Assembly (NCBI GenBank): GCA_000310025.1
Contig: FN648564.1
Coordinates: 355,046 to 397,476 of the forward strand
Origin: Ectocarpus siliculosus
Taxonomy: Eukaryota > Sar > Phaeophyceae > Ectocarpales > Ectocarpaceae
DNA length: 42,431 nt
Reading direction: 5' to 3'
The notes below the pieces were generated by a model that was not told the origin of the DNA, made no database searches, and worked only from the letters and a program-made list of their open reading frames with translations. Every line of letters begins with the position of its first letter. Within the stretch, counting starts at the first letter, position 1. Made by a program: the position numbers and the translations under genes. This document shows, piece by piece, positions 10,236 through 21,200 of the stretch.

Positions 10236-11581
10236 GCCCTGCTTGGTCGCGGGGTTGCTCGGTTTCATTCTCTTCGTTGGCAAACGGAGTATGAGGGACT
10301 GTGGAGGACACCTGTCAGGAGTATAACCAACCATGTGTGCACATACAAAGTGTAGGAAGATATGGCTCCCTCGGGGTATCTTGTCACAAGGAGAGTGACA
10401 GGAAATGCACCGTCGGAGATGGATATCTTCCGAAGTCCCTGGCCACTTGCCGAAAGTGGAAGCGGAGAGTCTTCGACTCTCCTCTCCCTCTGCCGCTATG
10501 GCCACTCTCTCTTTCTACCCTCTTCTCCTCGTTTACACATCACGAGAGGAAATAGCCTTCCCCTGGCAGTGGGATAATACTGCCACGGCACCGGCATCTG
10601 TCTCCGACAATAGCCAGTGTCCTCATTGGCGTCGACGAAGAGATTGGTACATGATGTGCCGTTCGCTCTGGTTCCAGTGTCCTCAGGACAGCGTAAAAAG
10701 TTCTAGGGAAAGACAGAGAGGACGGGGAAATTCACCCACATCAGCTTGGTGAATGGCATCCGCAACAACTGCTGTAACCCTCTCTCGGGTAAACGACTGG
10801 CGAACACACTTGTTCAACACTACATGCTCCCATTTAGTGCTCCACCCTTACCCACACGGAAAGACCCTTGGTCATTCATTCATGTTCTGTTGGTGAACAT
10901 CCCAATCCTCCTGGAGCGCCCTCTAAGTAGGGCGTCATGCCACACAGGACCGGCGTCTCTTGATCACGACATTTTTGTGCTGGTTCGGGACAGCACGACA
11001 GAGGACGATTGTCTGCCGGGCTCGCACGTATGTACAGCATCCGCAATTTCGGGACGACGCGAATCATAGCACACTTCATTGATCGGCTAGAAGGGAGATC
11101 GTCCCAAAACATCAACGACGCCGTCAGTGAACATAGAGCACACTGCCCATAATAATACAGCAGCAGTTCATGACTGTTGCGACACGTTATTTTTTCCATT
11201 TGTTTTCCCATGTATCAACCACCGCTCGACCGAGGATTCTGCCTACAGTAGCACTGCCTCCCTAACTGAGAAGCTCACCAATCTGGGAAGTTCTGCTTCG
11301 AAACTACTATTACAACACACCGTGGAACAAACACAATAAAAACGCTAGGCTCTCTACCCCAACTGTACACCACCAGGACCACAACAAGCTGCTTGATGAT
11401 TCTCGCGAAGAGACGATTCTCGCGAAGACACGGACAATGCTTCCGAAACAAACATAAGTCGTGGTTCTTATTGCTTCCGCCATCAGCGTGATTGGGGGAG
11501 GCATAAGCCTGAGGTCTACTCACGCGGGTGCGGCAAGGCATATCTTCCTCCCCCTCAGCTTCACAAAACGCTCCACACCCG
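10236..11581. other. Downstream flank of the cyclin gene, no other gene seen
   Basis: Short frames on both strands lack protein-like composition. One perfect hairpin is present (8-bp stem 10464-10471 / 10475-10482, loop TTC). The cyclin 3' UTR (minus strand) should begin just below 11582, but I cannot place a poly-A site. Confidence 0.4.
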
Positions 11582-12243
11582 CTACGTAAATGACGACGAC
11601 GACGACGACGACGACTTTTGTCGCTTGGAATCAACCGCCCCCACCCCCGCCGCGCTTCCGCCTCTCCCCGCGTCTCCCAAATCCGCGTCGCCGTCCCCAC
11701 TCTTCCTCTTCGCGGAAGGCTTTACCGCTGCTTTCGACGGCGAGTTCCGCGGGTCCCGACGATTGTGGGTGTGGTGATGTCGCCTGCTGTCCTCCACAGG
11801 CCGACCTGCTACCCCCCTCCCTTGCCCACCATCGCTGCTACCACTCCCTCCGCCGATACCACCACCACTGCCCCTTTTGTCCACACCGCCACCGTCAACC
11901 AGACTGGCCGCGATGTTGGGGGTGTTGCTACTGCTGCTGTTGTTGGTGCCAAGCGGTAACGACGGCGACGACGCGTGATCTCTCGTGGCCCTGGAAGATG
12001 AGGAGGATGTCGTTGGCCGAGGTGAAGACGGCGGCGGTCGCGGTGAAGCCGTCGTAGTCGTTGCGCTCGCGGGCGGAGGGCTGACGGCCGTGGAGCCGGA
12101 GCCGGCGGCGCCAGCGCCGCCGGCGGCCGGGTCGTTCTTCATCATCATCCGCTGCTTGAGCTTGTCGCGAAGGTCGGTGACGACGACGGTGGCGTGCCCG
12201 GCGCCGCGCTCGTCGTAGAGGGACAGGATGATGTCGCAAATGT
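11582..12243 (-). CDS. Cyclin exon 6 (C-terminal, low-complexity tail)
   Basis: The exon begins after a TATGCAG acceptor with AC ATT TGC; the two bases complete an Asp codon with the last base of exon 5. It encodes the last helix of the second cyclin box (DICDIILSLYDE), then a Gly/Ala/Ser/Pro-rich tail with His-rich and basic patches and a Ser8 run written by a (CGA)n-like repeat at 11592-11614, ending at TAG 11584-11582. Its first about 26 bases and acceptor are tandemly repeated in the upstream intron (12286-12441). Confidence 0.8.
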
Positions 12244-15200
12244 CTGCATATTGGTTTGAAAGAGGTCATAGCGTAGAAAGGGGGAGAGGGACAGAACGCT
12301 GTCGCAAATGTCTGCATATTGTTTCGGGTTTGAAAGAGGTCATACATAGTGCAGAAAGGGGGAGAGGGACAGGACCATGTCGCAAATGTCTGCAGTTGTT
12401 TCGGGCTTCAAAGAGGAAAACATATTGTAGAAACGGGGAGAGGGGGGGGCACGAAGAGGAGCGGGTAGGGCGAAGTGAGTTCGAGACGGAACTTGTAAGA
12501 CCAATTCCTATGGAAGGTCTGCAGTTGCTGAGATTTGGGTTTGGAGTGAGGCCGACAGAATATAGTTATACGATTCAAATCGCGTTTCAATCCTACCCAC
12601 CCAGCAATATGGCGCGTTCATGTTTCAGCTACGAAAAAAAAAAACTATAAGAAAATTTGACCGGGAAAAAAGTGACCGGAAGCGATTTCTCTCGGCTCGC
12701 GAAAGCTACGAGCATGAGATCGCGGTGGTGCCTTCGCGAGACCTACCCCTTGAGGGCCCTGTCGAAGGAATTTCAATCGAAGCGACACCGGCGCCAAACC
12801 CAAGCATTTTGTCTCGCTCAAAATCCTTTAACTTGTTTTTAGTGGGGACACCTGTTTGCTCTGCTTCTCCGGGGCTGAGTTCTTTGAGCTCAACAACGCC
12901 CCAAAACCGCCACGACGACGACGTTCGCGGCCATGCCTGCCCACACCCCAGCCCTCGCCAGCACGGCGAGCGTTTCAACTCGCGTCGCACGCAGCGTAGA
13001 GCAACAGTACAATACCCCCCCAAATCAGAGGCGCTGAGGCCGCTTCTTGGGCAACCCCTTGCATTTTTTCGCTACGGCGCACTCCACAACCGAGCAAGAT
13101 ACAGCCCCATGCTGGCCGCGGCTCGATGCGCTAGGACGAGATAGGCGTGCTGCGCAAGTCTCGGCAAGGACGGCGGCGAGGGGAGCGAACAAGGCAATGA
13201 ACACCGTTTCCGCTGATTTGCGGGTCGAGTTGCCCGGCGCTGCCCAGCACACGAAATTATTGCCGCATCGATAACTCCGCATCCTGCTCACGAAAGTCCA
13301 CAAAACTCGGACAGCCAACGCAAACACTGTCCACACATGTGTGTGCCAAATTACAACTCCATCAGACCTGCACGCCGCCCATAATAGCATGTCGTCATCC
13401 CTACGCTGACCTCTCCCGGCACAAAACAATCACCCCGCAAGAATTCGCAATTTCTCAGCACATACTCAGCCCCTCGACAAAAATCTTACATCTATGTGGA
13501 GCTAGAACTACACTGCGTTCGATGCTCACCCCTTGGTACACCCCGTATCTCGGATCACGATGTACAAGCAAGGTTTGTGCAAGGGGGAGACGCTAAATGC
13601 AACGCATGGACCACGGGGGTACACATTTCCCGTCACATGCCCCCTCCGGCCTCGTGCTGCTTGTCCATCTGCTGCAACCCTGCATAGCTCCATCGCAAAA
13701 CGCTGCAACGGGCCTTTCGGCATCATTTCGCTGTCAATTCGCAAAGTTAGCATCTCCCGACAACGAGCATCGAAAGGGCTGCCTGCGAATCTCTTCAAGC
13801 GGGGCAGTTGATGCTTGTAGCCGACGAAACCATATGCGTCAAACTACACCTGATGACCAAGCTTGATTTTTAATTTTGGTGACTTTCTCTTTTCGCGTCC
13901 CTTTTTTTCCGCCACCTTTCACCCGCCAGAGGCATTTCTAACCCTTCTGCCCACCTCTTTCGCGAAACGCTGCAACTACCGTTGCACCCCCGTTCCGCTG
14001 CCAGCCGGCAAAGTAAGCAGCTCCCGAAAACGAGCATTGAAAGGTCGACCTGTGCATGCCCGCACCTTTGGCTATCGACGACTGTGGCGGTCAAAACCTT
14101 TGTTTCAAATGTACCTGTCAGCAGCCCTCTTTTTTGCCTCCTCTCTCTCTGCAACTTTTTTTCACATCAACCGCCCCTACGGAGGGGCAGCTTATGCCCA
14201 TGGCGCCACCCTCCCACAGCAATCTTCTTGTGATACAGCAGTGGTCCCTGTATCTAATTTTTACGTAGAGAGTCGGCCGTGCTTTATACAGCTCTAGCGT
14301 ACCTGTGTGTGTCACACTCTTTACTTTTGTTGCGTGCCGGGTATGTATGTAGTCTCCAATTGACTGTACTCTGTTCTCAAGTAATTGTATGCACAGCACA
14401 CCAAAGCTTTTTTTGGTCTCTCTGCTGTCGATGAACCTCCAAAAATCCAATATTTAAACCCATGGCATTCCTTCTCGACATGATGATGACCGCTCGCCGT
14501 TGTGCTGATGCATGCACGCATGAACTCGACTGCCGGTGTACTACTACGGTACTCACTACTACTGTGCTGTACTGTATGTACTGCTGCTGGACATCACCTA
14601 CATACATGTACGTATCATCATACATGTAATCTTCTATTACAGCAGCAGTAGTACCTGCCTCAACATCTATATACCAGCACCTGCATGCAGTAGACTATAC
14701 AGCCCCAACGCGGACATGCTGTTGTAATATGCATAGAAGAAGATAGATTGATCCGGTGTATGCATACTACTACTGCTGTAGACTACCATTCCTACTACTA
14801 CTGCTGCTGTATACAGGATGCACGCCTTTGCACAGTACACACGTCCGTCCAAGGAACATAGTACTCTATGTTTGTTCGATCCATAGTACTCTATGTTGGT
14901 TAGATCCATCCGCAGCTACATAGACTACTACTACAGCTCCTACGACACTAGACTACACTACTGCTGTAATGTAGGTATACTACAACTACGAATACTTTGT
15001 CCAAGGAACTTAATGGTGCGTCTCTCGCCAGCCTCCATAGAGAAAACGAGGCGATCACTTCTACAGCAGCAGCAGTGTGTAGTGTTGAAGTGTAGGCTAC
15101 ATATTATAGACTACTGCTGTGCTGCAACAGAGCTGCACAGCGGATAGATAGGCGCAGGCGAGTGTGTGAAGAAGAAGCACACCCAGACATCGCTCGCTCC

Positions 15201-18200
15201 AAAACGCACATTTTTGCAGGGAGGGCTGGCTGTCCTCGTTAACGGTTTTTCATGTCAGAATCATTTCCACGGAAAACCACGGTCGTACAGTTATTGGGCG
15301 GTAACTGGCCACCACGGCATGCTCCATGCGGTAACTGGCCACCACGCACGGTACATTCCGTACGGTAACTCGTCACCACGGTAATGTTATTGTACGGCAA
15401 CCAGCCACCACGGTAATGCACAGGAATGTGCATGTTTTTACGGTAACTGGTCACCACGGTAATTTCTTGTACGGTAACCAGTCCCCACAGTCACATGCAC
15501 AGAAATAATATGCTTTCTTTGTAACAGAAACTGGTCACCACGCACGGTATAACTTGTTTGTACAGTTAACCACACCACCATGGCACGTCGGGCCCTGTTT
15601 CGTTTGCTCGCTTTCAATTGTTCCTTAAGGGCGTGGTCACCGCACACCAAACGTGCGCGACACATTCATTCATTCACCGAGCATCATCACGTCCGCAACC
15701 AAACCGGTGCCATAAAAAGAAGGGTGACAACCAGACAGCATGTATGAAGTATGTATCTACGTATCTACTTCATTGCAGAGACACAGGCTCTCGTGGCCTC
15801 AAGACGACGTAATAAGTCCACCATGCGCCAAGGAATAATATGTCATCAACACGACAGGTAACAAAAGCAAGCGCCGCCTTCCTCATCCACAGAGAAACGG
15901 TGGAATTATTCAACCGTTCAACAAACAATGCAACTACCTGGTGTTTCTGTGCGGTACTACTTATACTGTAGATGAGATTGTGTTGCTCTTTCTTACGGTA
16001 ACATATACTCCGCGGTAACTCGAAAGCACGGGAATTCCGATTTTTCCGCGGTTATTTTTTGTACTGTAATAGGGGACTTCAACATTTGTTGGTCGTTAAC
16101 GGTAAAATCAGTTTATCACGGAAACGATTTGGATGGGAAAACGGTAATTCTTATTTTTCACGGGATCGCGGGAAACTAACTGTGATTACGGTGGTTTTAC
16201 TGCGTGCGGTAAAGTTACTGCGGAGAAATTAACGAGGACAGCCCTGCCTTTTTGTCATCCATAACCACCAGACAGACAGGCGCTAATCAGCGCACAACGA
16301 GATGAGAAGGAAGGCTATAGCACACTACTGACTGGCGTACAGTACGTAGTAGGCATACTGCACATCCATCCGCTGTGTGACATGATGTACAATAATACTA
16401 TTTTATTAATTTTTTGTAGAACAAGAGAGAGGACTCCGCGACAGAGAAAGAGAGACACCCTCGCTCCCGTTATTAGGATTTATTTGACGTCGTTTCGTCA
16501 CACCGTCACGCACGAAATCCAATCAATCCGTTCAAAGGAAGGATCAAAGGAAAGCGGACCACGGATTGGAGGCAGCCCTGCAAGAGCAGGGCAAATTATG
16601 TGATACAGGTGTATGTGTCGTGCAAATGCCCGCGCCACAAGTTGCGTGCTGGCGGGGGCGGGGGCGGGGAGGGTTCCCCAAGAATCCTGCCGGCTTGAAA
16701 ACCAACGTCTGGATTCAGAACGTATCCACAACGTCATACGCGGCTGAGGACATTGCGCCTCTTCTGTCTGCACACCAAACAACAACTGTTCCGTTCTTCA
16801 TGCTGCCGCGAGATGGACAAACATACAGAGAGAGACGTAGGACGACGGATTGATTGTCATCTCACCTGCGACCACCGTGACGTCAGCCTCCAGGAGCATC
16901 GTATCTACCCGGGGCAGGCCCATGTACAAGTACGACAGGTAGACAACCGCCGCTGCCACCTGCTTCGGCCGGTACTGGAGGCACAGCGTGGTCAACAGGC
17001 TGTCGTTCACGAAGCTGGTTGCCGCCTGCACCGGTGACAAGGGCGAAATAAAAAGGCGGCACACTCAAGCACCACAACAAAGAAAAATGTCCCGCAAAAA
17101 AACAAATGTTGAAAGTGGACGTGTAAAAAATGGGAGGGGGGAAGAGGAGGGGGGCGTAGGCAACGGCGGAACAGGGCCTTCGTGTACTGGACGCATGCCC
17201 CACCTTGAAAGCCACGCGTGCGAGAGCAGTAGTACACGTGAGGGATACGTCCCAGAAGAAGGCCACTAGAACGGGACGATAAGCTCCAGTACTTCACGGC
17301 ACGAAGGGCACCAAAAGCCGAACGACATGTCTGGAGAACAAATATCCCTGCACGGTCTATCCAGGGGAGCCATGCTCGGTACCGCCATCTTTCACCAGAA
17401 GGAGGAATGGGGGGTGGAAACTGGCCCTGGTGGAGCGGTGCCTTACATTTGCGCCCCCCCCGTACAACCCCTTGGAAGGGGGGCCGTGTAGGGGATTTCA
17501 GATGTCCTGCCCCAAACTGGACTGAGGGTTTTTTTGGGGGGGGGGGGGCGTACTCTTATGTTTTGCATGCCTTAGCGGTTAGACCATTGACCACGCGTCC
17601 TCGAGAGGACGGAGCATTGTTCCCACATGACCCATCACCTATGGCCAATCGTTCCTTCCTACTTTGCCAAAGGTGGCTCAAAAATGTCGTCCCTAGTCTA
17701 TCTATCCTAACGATATCCCTTCCCGCCTTTTCAAACCACTTCCTATTCCCCAGTACAGCTACCGTCTTCTCCTCTCTATTTCATGCCTCAAACATATCCC
17801 TGTACCTCCCTTGCATTTTTCCCAGCTCAGTCATGTACACTTCCCTCTCCTTTCGTACCACGGACATTCCGCGACTACATGAACACGGTCTTTGCATTCC
17901 AAGCCGCAATCACATTTGAACTTGTCGTCTTCGTCGTCTACCGTCCTATGTCTTCGTCGACGTTCTCGAAGGCCTATGTTCCCGGTCCTGAATTTGACTT
18001 TAAGCTTTGTCCCTGCATCCATTGTCCATGAAGGTAATCCTTGAACCCTATTCCTTCTTTCATAATTACGTACACTTCTAGACCCTCCTTATCCTCGGTT
18101 TCTTTCCTTAAATTCTGTTCTTCTCTGTCGGCACAAGCAATCTCCTTGAACCCCTGTAGACCCTCCGTTTCCAGCGTTTCATCTTCGTCGATTTCGAACC

Positions 18201-21200
18201 CCTTCCATACGTCCTCTACAACCTTGACCCATTCCGTGGGTTGTCTACCCATCTTTTTGTTTGCCCACTTCGCCTCCCATACTATTCTCGGCAACCTCTC
18301 CTCCCATCCCGCACATGCGATACTGCCATGTCAGCTTCCTTGCGTCTCTTCCCGACCGTAGGGATTGGATGCCCAATTCTGCCCTGACGGCTGCATTACT
18401 TGTGCGCTTGGAGCATCCTAGAATGATTTTCGCTGCTTTCATCTGCGCCGCCTCGAGTTCTTTCACTACCTTCTTATTTCCTTCCCATACTTCTCCGGCG
18501 TACTCTAGCGCCGTACTCTAGCGGCGGTACGATTACGCTCTTGAAAACCGTCAATTTGATGCGTGTATCGAGGTGCCAGTATTGGCTGCAGCTTCCCTGC
18601 TCGTGCTTTGCCCTTTTCCGCTACCTTGGACATGTGTGCTGCATTCCACGAGCACTCTTTTGTGATCTTTACTCCGAGGTATGTGTACTGGTCCACTACT
18701 GCAATCTCCTCGATCCCCCACTTCCATCCATATTCTACTGGTTCCCCCCTGTCCTCGTTGCAAACCATGACGGCACTCTTCTTGACGTTGGAAGACAATC
18801 TTTCACTTATCGGTAAACTTCTTCGCTGCGTCAATTTGCAGTTGCAGTCCCTCAGGGGTGTCCGACATACCAACAAAATCATCCGCGAACAGCATTCCCG
18901 ACACCGAAGTTTCCGTGTACTTTTACTCCCTTCCGGACTGCCTCTACGACTTCCAACAGATCGTTGATGAACACCTGGAATAATGTTGTGGACAGCGTGT
19001 AACCTTGTGGAACCCCCTGTTCAATGTCGAAGAACTTAGACAGTTCTCCGTCTAGCATGACCGCGCTTTTCGTACACTCTGTCACCTTCTTCAGCACTCT
19101 CCCATTTTCCCCTTGATCCCGTACTTGACAACTGTTTCCACAGCCCATTTCTCCATAGTGTATCGTATGCCTTTTTCACGTCCAGGAAGAAGCAGTACGT
19201 CGGCTGTCCCGCCCTCTTCTACCTTGGATGATTCTCCCTACCGTGCATGCGTGGTCTACGCACCCCCTCTTCTTTCGGAAACCTGCCTGGCCCTCACTAA
19301 TGCTATGTTCCTTCTCCAATACTCCCACTATCCCATCGTTCAGCAGCTTACAGGACACTTTTCCTACTGTGTTCAACACAGTGTGATCCCCCTGTAGTTT
19401 CCTGGGTCAGTCTTGTCTCCTTTCTTAAACAAGTTCACAACCACTTGTTTTTCAACACCCAGTTGTACAGCAGTACCATCAGCTGGGTCATCCCCTTCCC
19501 TCAAAACTTCATGAACTCGTTGACTATCCCATCCGCCCATGCTGCTTTGTGGCACTGCAGCTTGTTCACACACTGGGGGGGTGGGGTCTATTGGCATGTT
19601 TTATAGCATAGGATCAAGTATGGTGTACATAATGCTATACTAGTACAACGATCGTTGTATGGATTTACAATTTGACACTAGAGCAATCCTCGGGGCGAGA
19701 TCTGAGGCAGCGAAGGCAACAGGAAAACACGAGCTGTTCCTACCCGACAAAGCGTCCCGCACACCCACGCTTAACGCGAAGAAGAGAAGGCGTTGCATGT
19801 ACCGAAACTTGAGCAAGTCCCCCCCGTTTCTGCCGCACGTACGTACCTGGCTGAGTTGTCGGTTGAGCGCCTTGTCGGCCCCTTTCCCCCCGTCGGCGCC
19901 CTTGCCCATCGTAAAGAGCTTCTTCAGCAGAGACATCACAACCGAATACGGGTGCTCCACGGTGAGTTGAAAACCGAGCGTGTGGAGAACGCAGCGTTCC
20001 GCGATAAGAATCTGCGCGCGTAGGCGGGCGGGGGCGGATGGGTGGTCGAAAAAGCGGCAGTGAATATGCACACCACGGCCGGGACAAAACAAACACGCGT
20101 CATTTGGCATTCGGGCAAACCTACGTTCTTGACTGCTTGCGGCGGCTCCTCCATCAAGCTTCGTTGTTCGAGTGTTTTTCCCTGCGTTGTACGAGTTGAC
20201 AACTTAGGAAATAGTGCTAAACATCCTTAAGAACATAATCCGAGACCTCCTCACGCTACTACTTAAAGTACTGCCCCCTTGGGTCCGTCCGTACCGTTGT
20301 GATCAACACGCTGGTCACTGCGGGAACGGTCAAATATTGCGCAGCGGTAGCTCAAAAATCGCGATCAGCAATCAAATCCGCAGCCGCAGCACAGCATGGG
20401 CACTTTTGATACCCCCAAATACTGCACGTGGTCGTGCAGCATCAGGCGGGAAAAACCTCCACACAATCTACGAAAATAACGCCATAAACAACTCTCGAAG
20501 AAAGAGGCTAAATCTTGAGACGAAGCGCGGGCGGTGAGATACGTAGTCAGCAGGACAGGGCAATAAGGACCAGAAGAATGAAATACAAGTCGGAGATAAA
20601 GAGACCAAAAAAACGAAAAATACACAAAAACAAAGGACACAGAGAGTGAGAGAAGCGGCGTACCTTTTCCCTCAGTCTCTTAAAAGACTTCTCGTTTTCG
20701 GCGGGGGGATCTCTGCCGCCATTCCAAACCTTCCAGCTCTTGCTCATCACCTGCTCCACTCGTTTTGAGCTCTCCTGCAAACCAAACAAAGCGCACCACA
20801 CACAAAAAAATAAAATCCGCCAATCAGAAACGCCCAGAGTAGTGGGGAGAGAAACAAATTCTCGCGGTTCGGGAATACAAGACGAAGCGGTGCAACGGGC
20901 AGATGTGAGAATTAAGCTCGACGTCACGTCGACAACCTTATGGTTTACAACCAAGTAAATTGGCTGTGTGTGCGTGCCCGACCGTACGTGTCCAAACAGC
21001 AGGAGACGCGCCACGTGCTGAACAGCGTGAGTGTCTTGGGCAAAAAATTTCCCAAAGCGTTGTCCCGTTTGCACAATGTTTGGGCTGATGGACTGCTGTG
21101 GCCACGGCAAAACCGTTTCCCCGTCATGGGACCGGCACGGACGTTGTTGAGGTGTACATATCGGCTACGAGGGTGGGAGCTGATTCGCCATGTGCAAGAC

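Noticed and set aside
10464-10482. Perfect 8-bp stem hairpin as a terminator or structured RNA
   Set aside because: A single short hairpin in eukaryotic intergenic DNA is expected by chance; no supporting context.
11590-12057. Plus-strand frame rich in Pro, His and Cys
   Set aside because: Shadow of the low-complexity cyclin tail on the minus strand.
12620-13144. 174-codon plus-strand frame in cyclin intron 5
   Set aside because: Arg/Ser/Pro-rich composition typical of GC-rich non-coding sequence; no motif.
13025-13429. 134-codon minus-strand frame ending KKCKGLPKKRPQRL
   Set aside because: The basic end looks attractive, but the rest is not protein-like and the frame lies inside a confirmed intron.
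15240-15560. CRISPR-like short repeats (CGGTAACTGGTCACCACGG)
   Set aside because: Spacing and sequence are irregular, the genome is eukaryotic, and the block lies inside an element with inverted ends and an 8-bp duplication.
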